64,000 nucleotides of DNA from Paraconiothyrium sp. Pb-2020 (lineage: Eukaryota; Ascomycota; Dothideomycetes; Pleosporales; Didymosphaeriaceae): positions 2,356,001-2,420,000 of the forward strand of contig JAJUBI010000006.1 of NCBI GenBank assembly GCA_022419385.1. The letters run 5' to 3'. The translations under genes were made by a program, and so were the position numbers. This document shows positions 32,861 through 44,133 of the stretch, piece after piece. Numbering within the stretch: the stretch's first letter is position 1; every line of letters starts with the position of its first letter. The notes beneath the pieces are model-generated. The model saw nothing but the letters and a program-made list of their open reading frames with translations. It did not search any database and was not told where the DNA came from.

Positions 32861-33580
32861 CTACTGGAGAGTGAGAACCTCCTCACTATGATGAATAAGG
32901 CTAGCCGTGACACTGACCCCAGCCTTAACAGCGTGAACCACTTCACGTACGCCCTGCACCCACTGTTGGACGCACGGCCCAGCTGCGTTCCTCAAGTCGT
33001 CAACTTTGACATTGCGTAGATTGTGAGGAAGTCGACACACCAACTTTAGGTGAAGAGCTGTGACTGTAGCTGCATCACCCCAGAAAGTATACGCCCGTGC
33101 AATATCTCTGATACTTGATACGCTCGTGTAAAAGGGTCGCAAAGCGTTATTGAAAGGTACTGTATCGTGAATAACGACTGAGTTTGTCCCCTGCGGGATA
33201 GTCCAGTTTACCATCATCCAGGCGGCGTTAAAGTGAAACGTGCTGAGTCCGGCGTGGATGTTCTTCGTCTCCTCATGGACCTGGCGGCACGTACGGACAA
33301 GGGACAGCCGATGCTTGTTGCCCGTGTGGCTGTCTTTGTTTGCGCTGTGATATTTCGCTTGCTTCCAGCTGACCACGCCGCAAAGGCCGTTGTAATTCTC
33401 GACGCGGTAGTCCATACCTGCGAGGACGTCCGCGTAAATCTTGTTGCGCAATTCGCCAGGTAGTCGAAGGAAGGGTGACTGTTCCATATTACGTTTGGAG
33501 CTACACCCAGTCAGGTCTGTCGCAAAGCGATATGGGAGTACATACATAAGTGCTTTCGAGACGACGCTCGTAGTAGGCAT
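32861..33580 (-). CDS. 2EXR/F-box-like domain protein, 239 aa
   Basis: An intronless ORF. The diagnostic segment SPFLRLPGELRNKIYADVLAG (quoted in part: FLRLPGELRNKIYADVL), followed later by LSLVRTCRQVHEETKNI, is the 2EXR module common in Pezizomycotina. ATG 33580 gives the longest product; an internal ATG at 33487 (MEQSPFLRLP) would start just before the domain and is equally plausible. The remainder has no recognised domain. 2EXR proteins resemble F-box proteins but their partners are largely unknown. Confidence 0.75.
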   Translation of the reverse strand: MPTTSVVSKALMYVLPYRFATDLTGCSSKRNMEQSPFLRLPGELRNKIYADVLAGMDYRVENYNGLCGVVSWKQAKYHSANKDSHTGNKHRLSLVRTCRQVHEETKNIHAGLSTFHFNAAWMMVNWTIPQGTNSVVIHDTVPFNNALRPFYTSVSSIRDIARAYTFWGDAATVTALHLKLVCRLPHNLRNVKVDDLRNAAGPCVQQWVQGVREVVHAVKAGVSVTASLIHHSEEVLTLQ

Positions 33581-34121
33581 GTTGAGTTGACTGAAGTCGA
33601 GGGACTCAACGTGGTGAACAGGCTGATATAGTAGGCCAACAGAGGCCAGGCTTATGTACTATTGGGTTAAGGGCTCTATTGTGCACGGGGTTTGCTTGCG
33701 GACGTACCGGCCGTGTCAGGAAGGTGAAAGTTGCCCCCAGATGACACATAACCAGCACTTTGCAATGTTCACTCTGATTTCAACCTGCAGCGGAGCCGAG
33801 GCTGGTGACGATATATCACTGGAATCATTATTTTCTATTCTGGCTCAAGGCTTTTGCCATGAGCATGCGGCAGAACGATTGGGTTTTAAGTGGAACTGCT
33901 ACATCAAGTAGCGGTTAGAAGAGCTTAGAATGTTATACTCCGACTCATGCTCCATCTCGCAGTGGTGAGAGACGGCGGGCAGAATCTCCTAGCAGTTGCG
34001 CCACGATGCCGCATGATTCCACAATAATTAGATAGTATCTTTCCTCTGCAATGTTTCAGGTTTTATTTATCGGATACTAGAACCACGAAATCCAATGGAT
34101 CAAGCCATACGCTAGTGTCAT
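33581..34121. other. Intergenic, 0.54 kb
   Basis: Upstream region of the 2EXR gene and 3' flank of rvt. One short plus ORF (33654-33911) shows no domain. Confidence 0.45.
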
Positions 34122-36926
34122 CTAGTCCCAGATAATCAATTGCCAGACGACTTTCTTCTTCTTCAGCATCTGCATCACGCCACTAGGTAGCAGATTGCGG
34201 TCCACAATGCTCAGAGCACCAAATCTATGCTTCAGCTCCTCAGCATACAGGTGCATTATCCACTTGTTATCGCTGATTAGATTGCCCCAATCCATCTTGT
34301 GCGAGTGACCAAGCTCTTCGAACCACGGGGCGACATCGTTGGACAGCTGAATGTCCCTTTTCAAGGGCTCGCGCATCAAATCCTCGTAGGCAAGCTTCAG
34401 CTCGTAGGAATATGTCTCGCGATGGGCCGTGTACTCCTCAAAGGGGAAGAACGGCTCATTTGGAAATCCGATTTGTCGCGCGCTGTGAAAACTGGAATCG
34501 AAGCGACGTTGTCGGTCCTAAGGTACACAGTTAGTCCAACTCAAGTCAATGGATGTAGTACTACAGCAACAGTTTATCCCTCTGTTGTAGGCTATTTGGT
34601 CTCGAGACACATATCCCAGTGACCGAACCATAAACGTAAAGGTGTAGCCAAAGCCAAGTTGCGCTACTGTTTTGCTTACCTGATCGGAGAGCAACCCAAA
34701 TGACTCCTCAAGGTCCTTGTATTTCGCTTTCTCAGCTTTGAGGAATTGCGCGATACGGTGCAAAGGGTTCTCCATCAACTGATCCTTGAGGACGTAGAAT
34801 GGGACAAAAGGACTCTGCAAGCCAAGTCCTCCAAGTTCTTCCAGAGCGAAAAAGAAAGCGTCCGGTATATCCTTCACATCGAAACGTTGGCGAATCTGTT
34901 CACGCAGGTACTCGGTAACGCTGCCGTTATGCTCTTCGAAGAGGTCTCGCTGCATGTCGGCAAATGTGTCTAGTATGGCAATGACATGCGCTTGTCCAAA
35001 GCAATTGGCTGGTTTACCAAAAGCATTTTTGAAGAATTTGCCAACACAAGCATTCCAGATCTGGACCCATCCAATGATGCTCCTGCTTTCTCCAAGTTGT
35101 TTTTGGAGCTGGCGTACATGTGCGGAAACTTGCGTTAGGTCTAATGTCCAGTCCCCTGACTCCGAAAGCTGCAGCATTCCCATGCAAACCGGTCCCTTCG
35201 GTAATTTAGAGGCAGCAACCGTGTCCTTGGGGCTGTCCGAAATATACACAGATCCCGTCTTTTTCATGTTGATGTCTAATCCAAGGGTCTTCACGAACCC
35301 TTGTATAGTCTCCCAGGCATTGACACACACCGAAGGGTCACCACACAGCCAGAGGTCGTCGTGGAAACGAACCAAAGTAGTGCTGCAGAGACGGTTCACG
35401 GCGACGTCCATGCACCACAAAACACTCTCGCCAAACATTTTCTCGAAGGCGTCGGTAATAGGGATGCCTCGCTTTCGAGTTCGCACGTTTTGACCTGGAA
35501 TTGGGTCCATTCGCAAGGGTGCCTCGGCGAACTTCTTGAAGAACGAGATCCAATCCTCGGGAATGCCCCAAAACCGAAGTACGGCAAACAGCGTGGAATG
35601 GGGAAGACCAGTCGCATACCACTGCAAATCGGATTGAACGACGGCAACGCTTCCATGAAGTGCGCGTTGGATGATCACATTTGTCGCAATCTGCTGAAGA
35701 AGCAACTGTCGAATGGCCAAACCGCTCTTCTCATTGCCGCTTGACTCAGGATCTTCTCCATAGGGATCAGATCCATGATTGAGCGACGAGGGTAAAGCGG
35801 AGAGGAGGAACGTTTGACGGAAGGTTTCCAATTGCGCACCTGCGACACCCTGGTTCGGACGTTGGCGCTCGTTGGTGAAATATGATCGGCGCGACTCGTC
35901 CAGCCGTGAGGGTTTGTTTGCCGTTTTCCAGAACGCATCGTCGTACGCTAGACTCGTGAATTGCTGTTTAAGATGCTCGCTCCAGGACACTGCGATGTAA
36001 TGCAAAAAGATGGCCTGCAGGATATCCTGGTCCATCATGATACGATATTTTCCGTTGGCTTGTTTTCGCGGCTCGTAGTACATTCCATCATCTGCCTCCC
36101 ACGACCAGTTGTCCAGATCAGAAAATCGGAGATTCAGCACATCCGCGATTTCTACAAGTACCACGTTGTTTGTCGAAAAATCTGATAAGGTCGCCTTCGC
36201 ATCATCATTGAGAAGATCGTTTGTTAGCAGAGCTCGGATGCATTGCTTTAGGACGGGTGGATTGAACGGATTCGTACGCTGTTTAAGCTCGACAGCAAAG
36301 CGTGCCACGTTCGCACGCAGGCGACCCAGGATGTTTCCGGCGTGATCATCATCGAATAGCGAGCTGAGATAAGTGTCAATCTCAAACTCGTCCGTCTCCG
36401 AAGGTGTGAACACAACACTGCTGAATTTGTCTTTAAGGTTCTGCAGACTGTACCTTTGAACATGCTCAAATGAGCCATCGAGTTCTCCCTGGCTACGTTC
36501 TGATGCGGCAATAGGCTTGCTCTCACTGGATGTCCACTCTGTAAGAAGACGATAGTAAAGATTCGCAAAGTGGAAGCGCTCGCTCTCCTGGTCAAGCTTT
36601 TCGCGAATCTTCGTCTCAAAGCGATGTAGAATATCTGTTGAGACGGAAGGATCGTGTTTCGACTGTTCCAAGTAACGTTTCATATTCTGGACTGCTTTCT
36701 CCCGGTCCTTGTCAAGGAACCAGACGCCTTTGTTGCTGAATGAAAGATCTTGAAATCCCGAGAGCAGGGCCTCGAGCTTAGCGGATTGATCGTCGGAAGC
36801 ATCAACATCACGCAGTAACCTAGCTTTGCGGGCTTCGAAGGCTTTCCTGCGTTTGTCCTGCTCGCGTTTCTTGGTAACGGTGATAGACTGGAGCGTCTGT
36901 GTGAGAAAGCTTGAATTATTCGCCAT
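34122..36926 (-). CDS. rvt: Reverse-transcriptase-related cellular protein (rvt family), 880 aa
   Basis: Two exons (36926-34680 and 34517-34122) with a 162-bp intron. The N-terminus is basic and coiled-coil-like (KKREQDKRRKAFEARKARLL). RT core motifs are readable: motif A QSDLQWYATGLPH with Asp433; motif B region RTRKRGIPITDAFEKMFGES; motif C VRFHDDLWLCGD with Asp523-Asp524; then GLDINMKKTGSV, a motif D-like turn. There is no endonuclease, integrase, RNase H, gag or terminal repeat. It therefore fits the rvt class of domesticated RT genes described in fungi, bdelloid rotifers and some bacteria, which are usually single-copy, non-mobile and under selection. All catalytic Asp appear kept. In vivo function is unsettled. 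The gene is head-to-head with an F-box gene 456 bp away. Confidence 0.9.
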
Positions 36927-37382
36927 GGGTGAGATCTGGTGCTTTCCTCAGGCCGTCGAAAGGGTCGAGAAGCGTGAAAGTGTTCAGTAGCTCAAGCAAC
37001 GCGGAAAGAACGCGCTGGCACGGGAGTCTTGGGGCTTAAAAAGTCGAGACCGGTCAAGGCCGACAGGCAACAGTGACGCTTGAGGCATGGCGGTGCACCA
37101 AACACGTCCACGGTGTTTATGAGCCTTGATTTTGGCGGGTTGGGCGCGTACAGCGAGCCCATCATGGCGCAGCTTCAGAGAGCAAAGTTCGAGATGGATC
37201 GTGCGAGGTTGGGCCTCTGTTGGGGGAAGTGGCGGTCAAGGCACATCACGTGAGCACGCGGCAGCCCTGGAGCTGGAGCCCTGCAGATTACGTCAAAGAC
37301 CAGCAGTTGGCTGGCTGTATTTCTCCAGGCCGTCAGCTTGCAGCCTCATCGCCCCCACCGCGCCCCTCTCGTCAACGAGAAT
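36927..37382. promoter_or_regulatory. Bidirectional promoter region between rvt and F-box gene
   Basis: 456 bp between start codons. No TATA box is obvious and short ORFs here have no domain. Confidence 0.45.
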
Positions 37383-39151
37383 ATGGCGCAGCTGCAGCCG
37401 CCGGCCATCTATCGGCTTCCGCCCGAACTTCTGCTGCAGATAGCTGCACATTTGCGTGCTAGAACCGCTTCTGATCTGGTAGGTGTCCTTGTTTCTAGCG
37501 CGTTAACGCGAATTGAACGCTTAGGACTCTCCACGGCTCCGCTTCCTAGCCCAAGGGCTGCCGTGTCACATGACTTCTGCAGTCTCAGCACGGCGCTGCA
37601 GTACTCGTCTATCTTTGCTAATCTGTCCGTTAGGTACACCTTCGCAACCTGTGCCTGGTGTCCAAGAAGCTTTTACCTGTTGCCCAAGAGCAGCTCTACG
37701 CGAACGCTGAGCTTCCCAATACTTGCGGGTGCCACCCTACCGTCAATTCTGCGGTCCAGCTTCTGCGCACGTTGCTTGAACGGCCAAAGCTCGCACCGCA
37801 CGTGAAGGGCCTCCGTTTCTCTGTGGTCCGGCGCAATGTTGGCCGGCTCTACCAAAACGAATTTCCCAAGAAGAATCTCGACCTTCCCGCGCTTCGAGAC
37901 TTGTGCGCTCGGGAACTTGACAAGCTAGGCTATGGAGAAGGGCATCCGTGGTGGGCTTCGCTTGGAAACAACGTTGAATCTACCTACGCAGGCCTCCTAC
38001 TTTGCGTCCTCCCCAACCTCGCGAAACTCCAATATACCGTCAAGGAGCTTCATCGCGGATGCGAAGTCGCAGACCCCAACCCAGCTTTATTCGGAACATG
38101 CTCCCCACCAGCTACCCTTACCGATGCTTTGAGGACGTCGCTTCAGGAATTGTGTACGTCAGACCTGACGTTCTTACGTTCCCTTGCCTTCGACAGTCTG
38201 AAAGTCCTCAAAATTAGGTCCGTCACTGTTCAAACTCTTTTACAATTGAACGGTCCCAATACATTTCGAGGGACTGCACAGTTATCCGAGCTATGCGTTG
38301 GGTTGTCGGTGTATCTATTGGACGAGTACTGTATAAACGACGCTCAAACTAGCTTCCGCGATCTTATCGACGCACTCGGGTGCCACAAGCTTTCTACTCT
38401 CAAGCTCAAGCTCGAACATGAGAGCTATTGTACTCTTCACATGCCCACATTTGACGTTCAACTGCTTGTGGATCAGATGTCTAGTCTCCAGTCTACACTC
38501 AAAATCTTAGAGATTGACCTGGATCTCCTAGAAGCGGGTGATGAATGGGACTTCATAGATACGCGATGCAAGAACATGGGGTCGTCAATGAAAAACTTCA
38601 CACGCATGGAATGGCTCAAAATTCCACAAGCATTCCTCCTCGCTGACTTAGGATCCGAGCGCAAGGTTATGCCACAAGATCTTCCAAACAGGCTTCAGCG
38701 CCTTGAGGTCGTCTCCCCGGACATAGCTATCATTTCATGGGCTAAAGACATACTTGGCGCATCGGAGGAGCTTGAGGAATTACGCGAGATATACCTGCAT
38801 TGCCGAGACGTCAATACTCCAGCTTCTGTCTTTTCGAAGAGTGTCAAGCCGGTGTGGTCAGACTTGTTCAACTGCGGTGTCACAAGTTACATTGTTGACC
38901 TCACGTCCAAGACAACTAAAAGCCTACCCGCCCTTTATCAAGCCGATCCGGGCGAGAGCGACGACGAGGACGATGATTGGGAAGACGGTGATGACGAAGA
39001 AAGTGAAAATGAGGGGAGTGCCAACGACCGCGATACCGAAGATCATGATGACGAAAGTGATGAAGACATGCCGGATCTGGAACTCTTTGGAGCGGTCGAT
39101 GAGCTAGATGATGATACTATCCCTGGTATGACGATAGACGACATGGATTAA
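37383..39151 (+). CDS. F-box protein with acidic C-terminus, 537 aa
   Basis: Two exons (37383-37478, 37634-39151) joined across a 155-bp intron restore a continuous F-box: IYRLPPELLLQIAAHLRART, then ASDLVHLRNLCLVSKKLLP. The central 400 residues have repeated Leu-rich stretches (LQELCTSDLTFLRSLAFDSL, LSTLKLKLEHE, LKILEIDLDLLE), resembling degenerate leucine-rich repeats for substrate binding. The last 70 residues are highly acidic (DDEDDDWEDGDDEESENEG). F-box proteins bridge SKP1 to targets in SCF ubiquitin ligases; the target here is unknown. The pairing with rvt is positional only. Confidence 0.82.
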
Positions 39152-41147
39152 GGGCTGGGACCAGCTCAAAAAATTGCCAGGTGGAACCAGAATTCGCCAT
39201 AACAGTGCAGATACTAGAGCTTACAGATCATGAGAGATTTATGCCGGATTGACGCGTGTGGTCACTCTAACAACACACACATGGGTGCATCCACTGTGTC
39301 ACCCTTTGGTGCACCTGCATGGCAGAGATCATGAAGCAACTTGAAAGGCGCGCAACTCGATGAGTAGTTGCTATGCATTCTGGTCTCTTAGAGCTTATAA
39401 TGCGTAATGGTATGAATGTTTCAGCGCCAGGACAGGCCTACCCGTGGACAACTATTATTCACGTGAGAACATCCGATTTCAGCTTAGCCCTGCGCTGTGG
39501 TAGTGCACTTTCTTGATTCGGTAACGTTATGCAAGTTGCTTCTGAACCTGCATAAGCCGCTCAGCTCAGAAAGAAGAAGTCGATCAATCAGACGTCGTGT
39601 AAACCATTTCATCGATGCTGTTTCTCAGCTGCGGGGCCACACGCTGACGCGAAGCTCTTGCCCCCGCTCTAGATTCGAATATCGTTTGATCAGGCGCCCA
39701 TAACTTGATAGAGCGTGTGATGTTTCGCAGGCAATCTGATGCGTGGTCCTTATCTTTTGTAAGACGGTCACTCCTCACTGCTTGGTGGGACAGGGGTGTG
39801 AGTGAGCAGTAAGCACACGAAGTCAATAAGCTTTTCCCGAGCCCAATGCTTCAGTTAAAAATGTACGGGAGCTGTTCGTGAACATAGTCCATCATATTCG
39901 TGTGAGACTGCTCTCAACAAGCGGTAGCGGAGCACTGTTGGAGTCAGTGGGCGATAGATCAACTCTCATCCAGGTGTTGTCTACAACGTCAACAACGGCC
40001 ACTGCAATTCGTTTTCTGCCACAAATCTTCGCTTAGAACATTAACTGATAAGCAGAAAGTGGTGTGGTGTCACCTTGTCTTAGGGGCGCCAAACCGGACA
40101 TTTCATTCCTACCGTGGCTTCTACACCAAGTAATTCGTCTTCGTGTGCCTGTGGCAGCAGAAGCTTATCTATCACGCGCCAAGGTCATGATGAGCTGCCT
40201 CCTGCGTTTTCACCGACAGGTCGTCTTGATGTCCACATCGTGTCGGTGTGGTTTGCGTTCTGCTGCACGAGGCGCAAAGGCCCCAATTGCTTGATTCTCG
40301 TATCCGGCACACCACACCCTGGAGGATTGTCGTTCACGGGCGATCGCTGCACGCGACTGCAAAACAGACGCATATGTGCGCCACGTTTGATGAGCACGTG
40401 CACGCTATCGTGCTGCCTGTATACAAGCGTGTAGTCTGAATCACACCGTTGCGCACTATTGGATTCGGTTACTCTATGCAACCAACGATTGTCATTACCA
40501 CCCGGACTCGGTGCCCTTAGGTTTGCACTATCATACTTAGCATCCTTTGGACGTACGGACGCTATCCTGACCTTCCACGTTTAGATGTTCTCTCTCGCAC
40601 TTCAATTTCATCGTTCGCCTACCCAAACGATCGCACGGCCACACAGCCAATCGCAGGGTCTCGTACGCTGACCGGACGCATGACAGAACGCCACACTCGG
40701 GTTCCCTCTACTAGTGACGTCCACCATGCTTTAAGCCCCTCGTTCCCCAAACTAGCTTTACGATGCGAACATGCACGATATATCGATTCTGCGGGATGTG
40801 CAAATCGGGACGTTCACCCCCTGGCATAGGAGTGTGTCGGACGCTGCTATCCGGGCGATTGGGTTTTCGAGAAGCGGGTGGGGCGATATCGAGCTGTGAC
40901 TTTGCGGTGTGAGCATGTCCCTAGGAAGAGGCAACGGGTGAGCTGAAGTGAGATTACAAGGCGGGATGCCTGGATACGATCCACGCCGCGATCAGCTGGC
41001 CGCATACGAATTCCGAAGTGTTTTGGCGGCGCAGCGCGAACTTGAGTAAAGCGTCAGGAGAAACATATAATAGTGTGGGTCGAAGCAGGAGTAAATGGTT
41101 GCGGATACGCGACAGTTTCTTTTGGCTTTCGCTGACTCACGTTCACT
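39152..41147. other. Intergenic, 2.0 kb
   Basis: Short ORFs in all frames (the longest about 106 codons, 40114-40434) with no recognisable motif. The right end carries the galactose oxidase promoter. Nothing mobile was recognised. Confidence 0.45.
41066..41072 (+). promoter_or_regulatory. TATA-like element of the galactose oxidase gene
   Basis: TATAATA lies about 82 bp upstream of the ATG at 41148. Confidence 0.35.
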
Positions 41148-43588
41148 ATGTCTGCTTTCTTGTCGCTCCTTTCAGTATGCTTACTTCTCCGGTCCGTTGC
41201 ATCGGTCTCCGCACCTATCCTGAGGACCGTGTGGACCGCAACAGCCGACTCTTTCAATCAGGGCAATGAACCCCAAAAAGCTATCGATGCTAATCTGAAT
41301 ACCTTCTGGCATTCGCAATTCAACCCTACTCCCGATGCACTCCCGAACTGGATCATCGTTGATATGAAGAATACCTACAACATCCACGCCGTTGGCTATC
41401 TTCCTCGCCAGGATGGCAACGCCAATGGACGGATCGGCGGTCACAAGATTGAAGTGAGCACCGATGGAGCGAATTGGAATCTTGCAGCGACCGGAACATA
41501 TATCAACGATGACATTGTGAAGAAAACGACGTTCAGCAGCAGAGCAGCTAGATACATTCGACTCACCGCAACAACGGAGGCACAACAAGCCGGTCTCCAA
41601 TGGACATCGGCAGCAGAAATCAACGTCTACCACGAGGTCACCTATGATTACATGTCTAGGGCAGGATGGACTGTCTCAGCCGATAGCCAGGAAACAGTCA
41701 GTGAAAATTCCCCGGCACAAAACGCGATAGACGGCAACCCTGCTACCCTATGGCATACGAAGTATAACGGTGGAACCGTAGCACCACTACCGCATTGGTT
41801 CCAGATCGATGCCGGAACCCAGATCACTGTTGAAGGCTTGAGCTATCTACCTCGAGGCGCCCCAGGAAACGGACGTATCGGGCAATACAGTATTCAAGTG
41901 AGTAACGACGGTAACACGTGGACACAAGTTGCGACCGGCATGTGGGTCGACACCGAGGACGAGAAGATTACTCTTTTCCAGGCGACTGCTCGGTACTTCA
42001 GATTGAACGCGCTTACAGAAGCCGGTAATCGTGGACAATGGACTACCGCGCGGGAGATCAATCTCGTCAGAGGCGAGACGGAGGTCATTCCTGCTGCCCC
42101 CGTAGCTTCGAAGGGTCTCTGGATCAATACGGTCGACTTCCCTCTCGTACCAGCGGCGGTCGCCATGCTGCCTAACGGGAAGGTATTGGTGTGGTCATCT
42201 TTCGAACGTGATAATTTCGGCGGCTCCAATGGTTTCACCCAAACAGCCATCTACGACCCGAGCACAGGAGAGTCAACCCCACGTGTTGTGACCAATACAA
42301 ATCACGACATGTTCTGCCCCGGAATCTCGACGGACTTCAACGGTCGCATCGTCGTGAGTGGTGGCAGCAATGCCGCTAAGACTAGCATTTATGATTCTGC
42401 CACCAATGCGTGGACTGCCGGTCCGGACATGAAGATAGGCCGAGGGTATCAGTCTACCACTACAGTTGGAGACGGTCGGATTTTCAACATTGGTGGTAGC
42501 TGGAGTGGCGGAGAAGGAAATAAGAACGGTGAGATTTACAGTCCTAGCGCGAATACTTGGACGCTGCAGTCGGGCGCATTAGTATCACCCATGCAGACCC
42601 AGGATATAAAGGGTCCTTATCGCTCGGATAATCATGGGTGGCTATTCACATGGAAGACTGGGACTGTGTAAGTGTACCAATAACCCAACTTGATACAAAC
42701 GTTTGCTGAGCGGATTTTGAACTGCAGCTTTCAAGCGGGCCCTTCGAAAGCGATGAACTGGTACGATACCAACGGCGCTGGTAGCGTCACTGCCGCAGGT
42801 AACCGAGCAGATGATGGCGACGCAATGTGCGGTAACGCTGTGATGTATGACGCCCCTGCCGGTAAGATCTTGACTGCTGGTGGCTCAGCGAACTACGAGG
42901 ACGATACCGCTCGCTCGAACGCCTATATCATTACTCTTGGGACTACAAAGCAGAACCCACAAGTTACTAAAGTTCCAAACATGGCATTTGCACGAGGCTT
43001 TGCGAATGGAGTCGCCCTTCCAGATGGCACAGTCTTCGTGACTGGTGGACAAAGTTTCGTCAAACCGTTCACGGACACAACAGCGCACTTGACTCCGGAA
43101 TTGTTCAATCCCGCGACAAATACATGGACCCAGTTGAATCCCATGTCAATTCCTCGAACATATCACTCGACTGCGTTGCTTCTGCCCGATGCAACCGTAA
43201 TCCAGGGAGGAGGCGGCTTGTGTGGAGGTTGCGGTGTAAACCACTTTGACGCCGAGATCTTCGTTCCTCCATATCTTTTGAATGCTGATGGTTCGCGCAA
43301 GGCACGACCGGTCATCAATACTGTAGCAACACAGTGAGGCTCGGTGCTACGCTTAGCATCACCACCAACTCAGCCGTAACGAAATTTGCTTTGATTCGGA
43401 CCGGCACGGCTACTCATACCGTGGACACTGACCAACGACGTATTCCTCTCACACCCGCAGGCAGCGGAACTTCATACACAGTGACAATCCCTACTGATCC
43501 GGTGTGGCTGTTCCCATTTTGGTTTTTGTTCGCCCTCAATTCGGCTGGTACCCCGAGTGTTGCGAAGATAGTCAAAGTCACTCCTTAG
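41148..43588 (+). CDS. Secreted galactose/alcohol oxidase (AA5_2) with two discoidin domains, 3' frameshifted
   Basis: Exons 41148-42667 and 42728-43337 encode 709 residues before a stop. The signal peptide is MSAFLSLLSVCLLLRSVASV. Two F5/8C (discoidin/CBM32-like) domains follow (about residues 25-165 and 170-310), each with a W-T-A/V-SAD start and an FWHSQF/LWHTKY motif. The kelch propeller has Cys390 (HDMFCPG) and Tyr434 (RGYQSTTT), 44 residues apart as in the Cys-Tyr cofactor of galactose oxidase, then Tyr652-His653 (RTYHST). The last copper His (GTATHTVDTDQRR) and the C-terminal domain lie in another frame (43334-43588). Spacing suggests about 4 bases lost near 43334. A 45-bp GT-AG intron from about 43291 would restore frame but delete conserved RPVINTVAT residues. 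The enzyme would oxidise primary alcohols and make H2O2. Confidence 0.85.
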
Positions 43589-44133
43589 TGACTAATTAGA
43601 GAAGTCTCTTAAGTAATATAATGTAATCTTTATTTGTTCTTATACTGATGATTGGGATCTGCAAAGCATGGTTGACAATGCGTGATGCAGTTGCGCAAAG
43701 CATGCGGCAATTCGAACACATCGCACACAAGCCACACAGCATGCAAGTATATGGGCCGAGTGGATCTTCGGTCAAATACGAGCAGATCTCGCTATCCGCT
43801 TCGATAAGAAGCTAGGGCAGCACGGCGACCTTGCCATAAGGAACTTATTTTATTGCAATATGTTGATCAAAGCTGCCCGACTACTCTCAACAAGAGCCTC
43901 ATGCAAAGGAGCTGTAGTCGTAGGAGTTCTTGATATGCAAGGCCAGGATTCAACGAGAATCTCGGGATTCTCCTGTTCCTAGGCAGCGAGTTATAGGCCT
44001 CGGCAACATTGGATCGGGTCCTGTACGGACATGACTAGTAACAATTACTTACATCATAGCAAGGAACATCGAAGCTGATGAAATCTGGAGGCCGCAGCGG
44101 TGCGCATTACCTAGCTGCATCCTGTCGCAGCTT
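43589..44133. other. Convergent intergenic region, 0.54 kb
   Basis: 3' flanks of the galactose oxidase and dehydrogenase-fusion genes. No ORF of interest; AT-rich just after the oxidase stop. Confidence 0.5.

Noticed and set aside
34122..36926. Interpretation of the RT gene as a retrotransposon
   Set aside because: No endonuclease, integrase, gag, RNase H, poly-A tail or terminal repeats; motif pattern fits rvt.
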